Source: Amphibalanus amphitrite (lineage: Eukaryota > Arthropoda > Thecostraca > Balanomorpha > Balanidae). Taken from it: DNA of 64,000 nt. The position numbers and the translations under genes are program-made. The notes beneath the pieces are model-generated. The model was not told where the DNA came from and ran no database searches. It was given only the letters and a program-made list of their open reading frames with translations. This document shows, in pieces, positions 1 through 10,070 of this stretch (within the stretch, counting starts at the first letter, position 1; each line of letters begins with the position of its first letter). The stretch lies in NCBI RefSeq assembly GCF_019059575.1, contig NW_024881852.1, forward strand, positions 248,001-312,000, in the 5' to 3' direction.

Positions 1-1372
1 TAAAATAAGGGGGCCCCACGTGACCGTCAGAAGTCACCGAGTGGAATGCCATCACCGATGTCTGCTGCATGCTTTTTGGAACTAAGATCACGTCTTCTGG
101 GCTGGTTGCGATGTTACATGGTGTTTGCGGTTGTTCATATGTTCGGTTATGGGGATACCATCGCCGAAAAAGACCTGCACGTGCTTGCTCGCTTCTCCAA
201 GCCCTTCAAGAGGAAACAATCTTTTTAACGTCACAGCTGCTTCAACATCTATGTTGACAGGTTGATATGCATCAATGCATAAGAGTACATGTTTGAGGTG
301 CTGGTATATCGCTTTCTCATGGCGCGGCTACCTTCGTTGTAAGCTCGCGCCACTGTTTTCGCGAGGATCCTCTGATTTAACTGAATTTTGCCTTTTAGCC
401 CCCCTGGAGAACCGGGGGAGCGGCCGGTGTCAATGCAATTGGTATGTAAGGATGAGTCAATATCATCTCTTCCTCCAACGTTTACGTCTGTTCGATACAC
501 ATTACTTTCAGCCATTTGATGGAGCATAATTAGAGTATTGGCACGCATGTGCGCGCGGACTAAGTTGATAGTGGCTTGCTTAAGCCCACGTTCTGTGACC
601 AGCCGACTCAAAATTGCACCGCAACCTGCATAACATGGAAACGTATTCATAAGCCTATATTTATGTTCAAAAATTATCTTTATCACTCAAAAAATAGTCG
701 TTTTAGAGGAAGTTAAAATTTGTCCCAATTTATCTGCCCAACCCTGTATACCAATAAGCTATAAGCCGTCTGTGCTGACGAACGCCAGACCGACGTCTGA
801 GTTCTGGGAGACAGCACTTTTTGTCAGATGTTGCTGCTGCGAATGATTCTAGCTGGGCAATATTGATTTTTTTTTCTGTAAGCCCGCGGCATAAGGTTTT
901 TTAATGGAATCTTACAGGGCAATGCATTCTAAAGAAGGCAGCGGTGCCGAAGCCTGATGGAAGCTTCCTGTCCGCAGAACGCGACGCTGTGGCGACATTT
1001 GTAGATGGACAATAGATTATGAACGCTGGATGGACAACGGATTATTATTTCCTTCGCCACCTATTCGACGCCCCCTCACTAAGGCTTATTGGCAGTCTTG
1101 TTACAGCGTCGCAGTGTGTATCCACTCCCAAAGTAGTAACAGCATCACGAGCCTTCTTATCAATTGGAAACATTATGTTATCCGGCCTGAATGTTTTTAT
1201 GTGAAACGAAATACTGAAATAAGTGAGCGGTGGTACACATCGGCCAAGGAGCGCGGCGGTTTGCTTAGATAGCCGTACTATTGGGCCGGGTCGCGGTCCG
1301 CTGTCGGCGCGATCCCTCCGCTCCGCCCGACTGTCCAGCTACTGCTGCTAACATTGTGTACCCTCCTTTTTG
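1..1372. other. left edge without a supported gene
   Basis: AT-rich sequence with only short open frames in all phases. The single patterned patch is a transposon-like end near 720-747, described separately. Upstream exons of the ZNG1-type gene would be expected to the left, but I could not recognise any here. Confidence 0.5.
249..747 (-). mobile_element. possible DNA-transposon end with decayed ORF
   Basis: Read on the minus strand, the segment begins at about 747 with ACAGGGTTGGGCAGATAAAT, the style of end seen on Tc1/mariner-like elements, next to a TA. It continues into an open frame of about 145 codons (686 to 249). The predicted protein has no motif that I can assign to a transposase, and the opposite terminus is not visible. 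I infer a transposon fragment; it could also be chance open frame in AT-rich DNA. Confidence 0.25.
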
Positions 1373-1437
1373 TTAGCACTGTGTACCGCTGTATATCCCA
1401 GGGAATGGCCAGTGTGGTCGGCCAGGAGAGGCGGCTG
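1373..1437 (+). pseudogene. decayed duplicate of the ZNG1-like exon start
   Basis: The sequence from GTTAGCACTGTGTACC through the acceptor-like ATATCCCAG and the first codons (G M A S V V G) is nearly repeated about 95 bp downstream, where it begins the real exon at 1505. In this first copy the frame goes on for a few codons and reaches TGA at about 1449. It keeps an AG acceptor but cannot encode the domain, so it looks like a broken tandem duplicate of an exon start. Confidence 0.6.
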
Positions 1438-1504
1438 GTGGCACGGTCCTGAGACTCACACTCGTGTTAACCCTGTGTGTACCGCTGTATAATGTATATC
1501 CCAG

Positions 1505-2114
1505 GGAATGGCCAGTGTGGTCGGCGAGGAGCGGCGGCTCATCCTGCAGGCGGTCGGGGAGATCTGCGACACCGAGTTTGCCAGCCGCTGGGAGCCCGAC
1601 GAGCCGCACGTGACGCGACTCATCTTCATAGGTCAGTCCACTCACCTGCCACGCGTCTGGTGTCGCGCAAAGGTCTGCAGGAGGGGGGGGGGGGTTGTCC
1701 GATAGGGAACTGAAGTGGCGTGCTTTTTAGAACTTCACCACCTTTGATTGCGAGTTTTTAGTGAGCTGTTTCGTGATATAATGTAGTGCATTTCTATTTT
1801 ACCACGTAACACTCATGTTACTCGTCAGTCAATGACGAGCGGCTGCTACCGTGCTCAGGCTGTATATTGTACAAGGTCTCACTCAGCATTTGCTACCACG
1901 AATCATAACAGCCTGTGTCGGCGTACACTGTGCATCCGATCATCCCACCATGTCGTCTGACCGGCCGTACATACCTTTGCCGTCTCCCGGCGGCTGTCTG
2001 ACCTGACCGCGGTGTGTCGACGTTACAGGCCGGCACCTGGACGAGTCGCGGCTAGACGAGGCCTTCCGATCGACAGTACCTGTGGTCTCCGAGCACCAGT
2101 CGGACGCCGTATGA
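1505..2114 (+). CDS. ZNG1/CBWD-type GTPase, last two exons (partial)
   Basis: Two exons join in frame. Exon a is 1505-1631, preceded by ATATCCCAG and followed by donor GTCAGT. Exon b is 2029-2114, preceded by GTTACAG and ending in TGA. The junction restores a glycine codon and gives LIFIGRHLDESRLDEAF, which matches the closing motif of the CobW C-terminal domain (the usual form is RLV.IGRNLD...L...F). The preceding RRLILQAVGEI and ASRWEPDEPHVTR match the '..QGVHELYD..' and 'SW.dD...NR' stretches of animal ZNG1/CBWD proteins. Known role of the family: zinc-binding G3E-family GTPases that hand zinc to methionine aminopeptidase. The GTPase domain (Walker A, CXCC) is not in this window, so upstream exons must lie to the left. 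The intron is 397 bp. An ATTAAA near 2459 could serve in 3' end formation. The family call is from memory of the motif and is fairly confident. Confidence 0.72.
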
Positions 2115-2929
2115 CCTTTGTGGGTCTGCCGGGCTCACCGGTGATGCATTTCTCATCTGCTGTGCAGTGAATAATCGCGATTGAAGTTGATTTAATACAT
2201 GTGATGTCCGATGTTATTCTGATTCTGGTTGTGATTTCAGTGAAGCCGGATGGTTACGGTTAGTTTGGTGTTGCTTTAGTCTACAGGAATGAACTATGCG
2301 GACGAGGCGTCAGTCAGACGATTATGGTCTAGACCTAATGAGGTAGGTATAACCAATGAGTTAAACAAATGAGATGCGAAAAAGTCGGCGTCGTTAGCAG
2401 TTCGCTGAGCACATGATTACAACGTAGCATTGAGCTACGAAATAATTGGCGACATTTTTATTAAATGCGGAAGGGACCTTCCTTATTTTTTCAACCACTA
2501 CCTTTGGTATGATTTGCAAAAAAAAATCCTCCTTTCGCCGTCTTGCCCAGGAATCGTCTTGAGGTACACAGTTTCGCAGCAGATCCCCGGGACGAGGGGA
2601 CGGGCCGCGCCGCGCCGGTGGGGGGCGGGCCCGGAGTGTGGCCCCGGACTGTATACGGCCGGCCGGGCGCCACTGACGCACCCCGGCCGCCGCCGCCAGC
2701 CGCCGGCCATGTTTCGGCAGGCCGTTCCTCTTGTAGCGTCTGTTGATGTGGTAAATATTGTGCCGTCGTGACAAAACCGCCACGGACAGCTCCCAGCTGT
2801 GCCGGCGGGCCGAGTAAACCTAGCGGGCGGCCGCCGCGCGCCGGCCGGGCGGCGGGCGGCGGCGTCAGCCGGGCCCTCTGTCACAGCTGACGGCCGGTGT
2901 TGGACGGCGACTGTAATCCTAATCTCTGT
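2115..2929. other. 3' flank and GC-rich spacer
   Basis: AT-rich to about 2530, then very GC-rich to 2900 with open frames on both strands made of Pro/Arg/Ala/Gly codons. Nothing here resembles a known domain, and I treat the open frames as composition artefacts. Confidence 0.5.
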
Positions 2930-3200
2930 CATACCTGACTACTGTCGTCAGCCTAACCCTCTCCTCTGTCATATCTGACGGCTGTTGTCAGCCTAACCCT
3001 CCGTCATATCTGACTGCCGGGCCCGGGTGTTGGACCGCGACTGTCAGCCCAACCCTCCGTCATATCTGACTGACGGGTGCTGGGCTGTGAGTGTCATCCT
3101 AACCCTCTGTCATATCTGACTGCTGTAGTCAGCCCGACCCTCCGTCATATCTGACTGACGGGTGCTGGGCTGTGAGTGTGACTGTCAGCCCCGCGTGTCA
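2930..3200. repeat. degenerate minisatellite, CCGTCATATCTGACTG type
   Basis: The phrase CCTCCGTCATATCTGACTG with variable linkers (GTCAGCCTAACC, GACGGGTGCTGGGCTGTGAG) recurs about five times with 30-75 bp periodicity. The last two long units are almost the same. It lies between the ZNG1-like gene and FoxD. Confidence 0.75.
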
Positions 3201-3300
3201 GCCCTAGACGTGTGCCATTCCTCCGTCTGTCAGCTACCGACTACCGTTCACCGCCCCCGTCTTTCCGTCATCCCCCGTCCGTCTAGCAGCTATGACTCGT

Positions 3301-3735
3301 ATTGCTTCTTGGAGACCTTCTGTTATCATTTTTAGTATGTTGTTCTGAATGTCACCAGTCACTTAGGTACAAAATCTGCCAGTCCCTGGACCCTGTGGTC
3401 GTCGGCCTTCCCGAGCCGTCTGACGTCTGTCATTCTCTATGGAGTCGTCTGTACTCAGATGGGCACCAATCCTGGCAGGCGGCAACTTTTGTATAGCGGT
3501 GTCTCGGAGTACAACGAATTCATACACCGTTACAATGGTCGTCCAGCATTCAAAACCGCCGTGAAACGCTACTTGCTGGGGCGTGATTCAAACTGAATGA
3601 TTGATTGACTTGTATGCATGTGTGTGCTTGTGCTTGAATTGTGTGTATCTGTTTTGCTATGTCAACTCTTTTTAACGTTTGACGTTACGTTGATGAAAAG
3701 CCGCAATAGCGGATTTAACGTGAATACAATGAATC
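3301..3735 (+). mobile_element. probable 3' tail of a non-LTR retrotransposon
   Basis: A short reading frame around 3495-3591 ends RPAFKTAVKRYLLGRDSN and then a stop. This resembles the closing 'FK..LK.yL' stretch of CR1/L2/RTE-type ORF2 proteins, which follows the reverse transcriptase. It is followed by about 140 bp of AT-rich untranslated-like sequence ending in AATACAATGAAT, where the CTGTCAG minisatellite begins. A 5'-truncated LINE copy on the plus strand is the simplest reading. The protein match is short, so this is tentative. Confidence 0.4.
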
Positions 3736-3736
3736 T

Positions 3737-4150
3737 GTCTGTCAGTCCCCCTGGACCGACAGTCAGTATCTAAACCGTCTGTCAGTGAGCTCCTCTACCG
3801 CCTGTCAGCCTTTCTTCCGTCTGTCAGTGAGCCTCTCTGCTGTCTGTCAGACTCTCTGCCGTCTGTGAGACTCTCTAGTGTGAGACAGTCTATTATACCT
3901 ACCGATTGTCAGCCCTCCCGTGCCGTATGTCAGCTAGGCTCAAATGGTGCCGTCTGTCAGCGCTGCCGGGCCGTTTTGTCAGTCTCTGCCGTCTGTCAAA
4001 CCTCTCTACCGTCTGTCAGTCCCCCGTCCCGTCTGTCAGCCTCTCCACCGTCTGTCAGTCAGCCGTACACGGTACCGTCTGTCAGCCTTTCCACCGTCTG
4101 TCAGTCCCCCGTCCCGTCAGTCAGCCGTACACGGTACCGTCTGTCAGCTC
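3737..4150. repeat. CCGTCTGTCAG minisatellite
   Basis: More than fifteen copies of CCGTCTGTCAG or close variants, spaced about 19-25 bp apart (ACCGTCTGTCAGCCTCTCC and similar). Near 4055-4145 a higher-order unit containing AGCCGTACACGGTACCGTCT is duplicated. Open frames across it, all repeats of SVSLSTVCQSP-like text, are the array read in different phases and not genes. Confidence 0.85.
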
Positions 4151-5323
4151 TCATTAGCCGGTATCGGCCGGCGCGGCCCGCCGCTCCGGACCGTTTATTT
4201 ACCGATAGCCTAACGTGCCGTGTTAAGAGCGGCGTGTCGCCGCGACCCGCGATCGTATCGCGCCGGCCAGATTAGACATTCTGTCGGCCCGCTCTGCCGT
4301 CATCCGATATAGCCGGCTCCCCCGCGGCGGGAGGGGCGCGGCGCACGCACCCCCGCTCGCCGGCCGCCCGAGCCGGCCTCATATCCTTTTGTCTCGCGCC
4401 GTTCATCGCCCGCCCCGCCGGCTATTACAAATGAGCACGCAATATCTGCGCTTGACGCGGCGAGCCGACAAATATTTCTGATCTTATAACAAATATTAGA
4501 TCAGAGCGGCGCGTTCCGACGGCTGCGTCAGCGCCTCGGCCGCGCCGGAATGAAGTCGGCCGGCAATATGCGCGACGGCGCGCCAAAACTGTCGACTGTC
4601 AGACGGGCCGCGGCCGGAATGTGTTGTTTAGTGTCAGCTATTTGATTTACGCGCGAAGGCCGCTGCCGAGAAGAGTGGCGTATTGAGTGAGCGGCGTGTC
4701 GGCGGCGGCGCCGTTTGATTCGGCCGCTAATCCCGGTGGTAAATAGTGGCGCGGCGCGGCGCCGCCTCTCCCGCGCCGCTCTCATTTGCTCGTTAGACCC
4801 TTGACATAATCCCGGCCGCCCATCGGGTGGCGATTATTTTTAACTCGGCCGGCCGGCCGCCGCCGCCGCCGCCGCCGTGCTGCTGCCTTCTCCTCTCGTA
4901 CCGTCGTCGGCGAAAAACGTGCTGGCGCCGACTTGGCGGCGATTCCGCCAATATTTTCTCACCAAACGCCCGCCCAGCCTGCCTCGCTGTCGACATTGCA
5001 GAGCCGGGCCTCTCTTATATCTCAACACGTCGAAATGGGTTGTTTGCACTCACGCGATAATAATTATTTTCTCCATGCCAAAGTTGTCTCACATCTGCGC
5101 CAGCCGGCTAATCCGGCGGCCGGCGCCGACCAATCAGCGACAAGCTCCGCCCTCGGAGGCGGAGTCTTGTGACGTCTGACGGATAGACATGTTTCCATTG
5201 GCTGCGCTCGGCAACAATTTGTTTGGGGAGGGCGATAAACATTTGGCAGGCGTTGTGTTACAACAGTTTACGGAGCGGCGGTGGGACCGGGCGCAGAGCG
5301 GACTGTGGGCTCAGTCGTCAGCC
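4151..5323 (+). promoter_or_regulatory. CpG-rich upstream region of FoxD
   Basis: A GC- and CpG-rich block runs without a break into the FoxD gene. Near the start codon are a CCAAT box in ACCAATCAGCG (5130-5134), a GC-box-like AGGGCGGAG on the minus strand (about 5145-5153), a CRE-like TGACGTCT (5170-5177) and an inverted CCAAT in CCATTGG (5195-5201). These sites are clustered as in a TATA-less promoter. No TATA box is obvious. The transcription start cannot be placed from sequence alone. Confidence 0.45.
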
Positions 5324-6415
5324 ATGGAGGTGCACGGAGAGACGGGCGCTGCCGGTGCTGCCGCCGCCGCCGCCGCCGGGCCGCTCGGGTACAGTGTGCG
5401 CGACATCCTCGGACTGCGCGCCATCTCCCAGTTCGCCGAGACGCCGCTCGACTTCCGGCTACCCGCGACCGGAGAGCCAGTGCGCTCTCCCAGCGAGCCG
5501 CCCTCAGACGCTTCGGACGAGCACGTGACGGTGGACAGTGACGACTCGGAGGGGCCGGCCGGCGAGCCACCGCAGCCGGCCGCGCTGCCGCCGCCGCCGG
5601 CCGAGACCGAAGACGGTGACGGAGACGGGGAGGGAGCGCGGACCGAGCCGGCCGCCGGCCAGACGGAGACGGACGGCGAGAAGAAGGCCGGCGCGCTGGT
5701 CAAGCCGCCCTACTCGTACATCGCGCTCATCACCATGTCCATCCTGCAGTCGCCGCAGAAGAAACTGACTCTCAGCGGCATCTGCGACTTCATCATGAAC
5801 CGCTTCAGCTACTACAAGGCCAAGTTCCCCGTCTGGCAGAACAGTATCCGGCACAACCTCAGTCTCAACGACTGCTTCGTCAAGATTCCGCGAGAGCCAG
5901 GTAACCCGGGTAAGGGCAACTACTGGACGCTGGACCCGGCCTCGCTGGACATGTTCGACAACGGCAGCTTCCTGCGGCGCCGTAAGCGCTACAAGCGCCA
6001 CCAGCCGGACCCGTTCCACGAGCTGTACGGCGCCGCGGCGGCCGCCGCCGCCGGCCGCCTCGAGCCGTACCGGGCCGCGCTCATGATGCGCCAGCCGACC
6101 GTGCCGCCGCACCCGCACCCGCACGCCCACCCACACGCGCACCCGCACCCGCACCTGCACCCGTACCTGGGGCCGATGACGTTCGGCGCGCTGCCGCCGG
6201 CGCCGCTGCTGCCGCCGCCTGTCATCAAGCCGGTGCCGGTGGCAGCGCCGCGGCCCGTCCGGCCGCCAGCAGCTCCGTTCAGCATCGAGGCCATCATGGC
6301 GCGCGACTCGCAGCACTCGCCTCCGCCGCCGCCACCGGCGCCGCCGATGGCCGCGCTGCCGTTCCGGCTGGCGGCGCAGGAGCTGTACCGGCTGCAGTGC
6401 TCGCTGGGCAGGTGA
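5324..6415 (+). CDS. FoxD: FoxD-class forkhead transcription factor
   Basis: Intronless gene of 363 codons. The forkhead (winged-helix) DNA-binding domain is at residues about 127-226 (5702-6001): it starts [18 protein letters not shown], carries the recognition-helix text [17 protein letters not shown], and ends [37 protein letters not shown] and the RRRKR tail are typical of FoxD. Differences from the usual FoxD text are RFSYY for RFPYY, FPVWQ for FPAWQ and SLDMF for SEDMF. Outside the domain there is poly-Ala (residues about 9-18 and 230-236), an acidic VDSDDSE stretch, a His/Pro repeat (6104-6169), and a C-terminal eh1-like motif FSIEAIM (6278-6298), the Groucho-binding motif known from FoxD repressors. 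An N-terminal YSVRDILGL (5390-5416) also looks repressor-like. I chose ATG 5324 for its good context (GTCAGCCATGG) and because the family usually starts near an acidic N terminus. An in-frame ATG at 5189 would add 45 unremarkable residues. The protein is nuclear and acts in embryonic cell-type specification in other animals. The TGA sits inside CAGGTGAGG, a perfect splice-donor consensus. Confidence 0.93.
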   Translation: MEVHGETGAAGAAAAAAAGPLGYSVRDILGLRAISQFAETPLDFRLPATGEPVRSPSEPPSDASDEHVTVDSDDSEGPAGEPPQPAALPPPPAETEDGDGDGEGARTEPAAGQTETDGEKKAGALVKPPYSYIALITMSILQSPQKKLTLSGICDFIMNRFSYYKAKFPVWQNSIRHNLSLNDCFVKIPREPGNPGKGNYWTLDPASLDMFDNGSFLRRRKRYKRHQPDPFHELYGAAAAAAAGRLEPYRAALMMRQPTVPPHPHPHAHPHAHPHPHLHPYLGPMTFGALPPAPLLPPPVIKPVPVAAPRPVRPPAAPFSIEAIMARDSQHSPPPPPPAPPMAALPFRLAAQELYRLQCSLGR

Positions 6416-7664
6416 GGGCCGCTCCGGGCAGCGGCTGAGGTCGGCCGGTGGTGTGTCGGCAGACCCCGCGACCGGCAGCGTGTTAGTCGGGGCCGGACCG
6501 TGTGCCGACTGTTACACAATGGCCGCCGGCCGGACCACCCGGTTTGACCCGGTAATGCCGCCCGCCGCGCCGACACAGAGGATATTTATCGCATTCTGTT
6601 GTTTAATTTAAATATGTTTTAGATTGGCTGTTGTCGATAGTGCGACCTGTGGCTAACATGCACCGGGCTGCAGTGAGCGCGCTGGGGCCGCGACTCCCGG
6701 TCCCGGCTGGGTCGAGGCTCAGTGGGGCCTCGCGGGGTCGGTGGGCCGCCGGCCTGCACCCGGCGCCGCCTGTTGTTTCGAGTCGTTATGATCTCAGTGT
6801 ATGTGTGTGTGTGCGTGTCACTGACTGACCTGCTTTCAAAGAATACATATTGGATGTGCTCTGTACGACGCGTTTCAGCGGGCACGGACTCTGGTCGAGC
6901 TGGTTTGGACTGAGTTGGGACGGGTCAAGTCGAGCTGAAAGGGGCTTTGCGCAATAAGCAGTACCAGGTTCTGCCGCCAGATGTCTCACGAGTCGATTCA
7001 GACACGGCGCGCGGCGCGAGGGCAGCTTGCTGCGTTGTTATTGCGGTGGAGATGCGCGGATCTCCGAAAGTTTTTACAATTATTTACTGGTTTCCTTTAA
7101 AAAACGGTCGTCATTGTGGATTAAGACTACAAGATGGTATATGATGCCGATGGACTGAAGAAATGGTCCGAGCTCACAAAGAAAACGTGGGCTGGTGTTT
7201 CTCCCATTGATACTGGCCTGCACTGTGAGCTACTGAAATGTTGGCCTGAGGAAAATTTCGACAACTTGCTTAAAAGCTTTAAAAGAGCCATCACTTATTT
7301 GTATGCCCTTTGAAGTTCCTCTGGCTCATGAGGTAGAGTTAGAACGTTTAAACGGAGTATTCAACTTACTGCACTGAAAAAAGGAGGGACAAAATGACCG
7401 AGTAGGTACCTACCCGTGCCGTCGATGAGCTTAAATGATCCGTCAAATGATTTCAACCTGGCAAAATCATTCGACATGTTGGTGTTTTTTTTTTATACAA
7501 TAAACATAAACGTAGACAACATAAACATTTTGTCTAAGCAAATCATCATGGGCGAATTCGAGGGACGAGTCATGGCAAAAGTTGGCCCTGAAACTGGACT
7601 GTGGTCTGTGGAACATGCACAGTGGACGTGCGCATGGGCAGAATGCAACCCTGACAATACCAAG
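6416..7664. other. FoxD 3' flank and unassigned spacer
   Basis: GC-rich to about 7030, then AT-rich. Possible 3' UTR; an AATTTAAATA stretch at about 6605 is AT-rich, but no clear AATAAA is present nearby. Open frames are short and lack known motifs. Confidence 0.5.
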
Positions 7665-8027
7665 CAGGGGTGCGGAGCCGGAGCTGGAGCCGGAGCCGCC
7701 GGAGCCGGCATATTTTGCCCGGAGCCGGAGCCGGAGCCGTGAAACAGCATACCCCGGAGCCGGAGCCGGAGCCGGAGCCGTCAAAAAAGGGGGCGACTCC
7801 GGCTCTTTTTTAAGAGGAAAAAAATTGACCTAGTTCGGTTTGACAGTACAAGGCAGTAAAATGTGTGGTATTCAAAATAGCCTTGTCATGCAAATACAGA
7901 AGCAACGTGCACCAATCCAACCGCCTTTTTTCTTCCACCCGTATTTAATTAATCGCATAGGGGATGTACTGAGTAGGAGCCGGAGCCGTAGCCGGAGCCG
8001 GAGCCGGCGGAGCCGGGCCATTTTACT

Positions 8028-8059
<32 letters not shown>

Positions 8060-8149
8060 CCATATGACATTTTACTCGGAGCTGGAGCCGATTTTTTCTC
8101 CGGAGCCGGAGCCGGAGCCGTCTGAAATTTCCACGGCTCCGCATCCCTG
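7665..8149. mobile_element. hAT-like short element rich in GGAGCC
   Basis: Termini CAGGGGTGCGGAGCCG (7665) and CGGCTCCGCATCCCTG (ending 8149) are inverted repeats with one mismatch. Inside each end are GGAGCC hexamer runs (about 7670-7790 and 7976-8122), separated by an AT-rich middle. The CAGGG ends fit hAT-type non-autonomous elements. Flanking 8-mers (ATACCAAG and CTTCTAAG) agree in only 5 of 8 positions, so the target duplication is eroded or the call is imperfect. Confidence 0.65.
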
Positions 8150-8279
8150 CTTCTAAGTATTGAACACCGTGCTTCGCGCCAGGTTTCTCCATACGCCACC
8201 CCATCTCAGCCTTGGAGAACACCAAATCTGACGGAGCTGAGGATCAATGATAACCGCATAATGACTAATGCCTGCTTCT

Positions 8280-8990
8280 GAGGCCAACACATAAACTTCT
8301 AGCCATTTTCACGGAAAAGTTTATTTTTTAACAATTTTTGACACAATGAAAGGCACAACTTTGCTTTTGCCAGCGACGTGTTACGCTCTACCGACTCTCT
8401 ATATCAATGGGATCGTGAGTTATTGACGAACAACTCTTGTGACCAAAGTGACGTTAAAAATTACGTAACGAAAGGTCGACAATGCAAAAGTGAAGTATAT
8501 GACCTTCAAAGAGTGCATGAAATCACAATGCCATGTGACTGAAATAGTTTTAGATTATTCCCGGTACCAGACTAATAACAGTATCCATATTTTCCCATTA
8601 GCTTACCTATGAAGTAAGCTAATGGGGTCACGTGAGGTCATGTGCCCGACCTGACCTCATGCAACCTCTAGAAAACATTTGGCATGTGCAAATGTGAGAC
8701 ATCCGAAAAATAGTACGTCCTATAGGTTTCATTATTCTCCCTGTGAAAATTCCTCTGGAACTGAGGCGGTGCGAAGTTGCGACATCTGAGGACCATGCAG
8801 AGATTCACTTATGACGTCATAGTTCAGTCAACTGACCTAGCCTCGAAATGCGGTCGTTGTCACAAGATCCGCCTTGAATGAAAGGTCAGGGATGTCAAGT
8901 TTCAGTTCTCTATCGCCGGTGTGTTTCGATCTATCGCAGGAAAACCTATGGGGAGGGAGCCGCACCCGCCCCTCTCGGCCGGAGAGGCAC
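8280..8990 (-). mobile_element. E-family element, copy E2 (truncated or eroded)
   Basis: The reverse complement aligns over most of its length with the first 600 bp of E1 (12200 onward). Shared landmarks are CACACCGGCGATAGAGA, AAGTGAATCTCTGCA, CAGATGTCGCAACTTCGCA and TTCGTCAATAACT. Its outer end at about 8990 has CTCTCCGGCCGAGAGGGGCG, the counterpart of the CCCTCGCCGGCC end of E1. TTAA flanks are not visible. Confidence 0.6.
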
Positions 8991-9678
8991 AAAATAAGCG
9001 TCTCAAAGCCTGAAAGCAAGGAAAATACCCCAAAACTTATCCAAATCGCTATGATCTTAGCTCCGTCCGCCTGTAAATCACGTAAAACGCATCCAATGCG
9101 TCGGCCGCCATAGCCACTACCGAGGCCGGCGTGTCCGGTTCGCTCGTGCTGCCACCTGTCGGCCGGGCTACATTGAGATATCCCCAATGGGACGAGGCTG
9201 GGCCGGAACTTTCATCGCTTATTTATTCATTCGTTTATACCTATAGCTTCGTAGCTATCCTCTATGATCAACGACAGTTCCCTCAATTATCTGTTTTGCT
9301 AGAATCTAGATATTTCATTAGTTAAACTAAATTAAAACAAAGAACATTGAGGAAAGAGCATATAAAATGCAAAAGCATTTCGCGATTCGTGTTTGCTCGT
9401 AAAAAGGTCAGGAAAATGGTAGAAAAGAACAAACCGCTAAAAATGCTCATAACACGGGCACCGCAATGACTACGGCATTGAACTGCCTAGTGCCTACTAA
9501 ACTAAATAAAGAACTTCAGCCTTCAGGCACTAAATGAATCAGTTTTATTCATTTACAGTCTACAGACTTTGCTTTACGTATGCCCTAGACCACTATATGT
9601 ATCGTCACATTTCCCAGCACGTTCCTAATGACAGTCGGCGAAATCAGTGAACAGTCCAGATATAGGGTAAGATACCTA
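8991..9678. other. unassigned AT-rich spacer
   Basis: No domain-bearing open frame and no repeat partner that I could find in the window. Confidence 0.5.
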
Positions 9679-9818
9679 CTATGGACGTCAAACCCCTTGA
9701 GACCCCACTTTTTTGCGATAATTTCTAAATGCGTCAACTCTCGTTGACAATATTCTGGCAATGTGTGTTTCAGAACCTGCCGAAACTTTTATTACAAAGG
9801 TATTTTGACGCCAAACGA

Positions 9819-10070
9819 CAAGGGCGCGGGAACTACTTTCCGACTGGGGGGCACACCATAATAGAGATTAACCTAGGGTACCCCCAAATCTAGTTTTCTC
9901 ACCGGTTTTAGGCCACTTATTTTTCACCCCTCGGCTTTTTCAACAAAAAAAGAAAACATTTGCAAAAAAAGTGTGGTATTCCGTCTCAAAGCTGTGGGGG
10001 CATCGCCCCCACGGCCCCAGAGTTGGGGGGGCAAGCTGCCCCCACTGCCCCCCCGGCTCCCGCGCCTATG
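9819..10070. mobile_element. element C: 252-bp hAT-like, CATAGGCG family
   Basis: Flanked by an exact 8-bp duplication CCAAACGA (9811-9818 and 10071-10078). The ends are CAAGGGCGCGGGAAC and, on the complement of the right end, CATAGGCGCGGGAGCC. The right side carries runs of G and C (GGGGGCATCGCCCCC). The unbroken target is visible in the other arm of element B near 14640. Confidence 0.85.

Noticed and set aside
3865-4275. Three overlapping frames rich in SVSLSTVCQSP
   Set aside because: Translations of the CCGTCTGTCAG minisatellite.
5504-6316. 270-codon minus-strand frame across FoxD
   Set aside because: Shadow of a GC-rich coding region; its Arg-rich text has no domain.
7665-8149. GGAGCC runs as a plain microsatellite
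   Set aside because: The runs are confined between inverted CAGGG(G/A)TGCGGAGCCG ends, so they belong to a bounded element.
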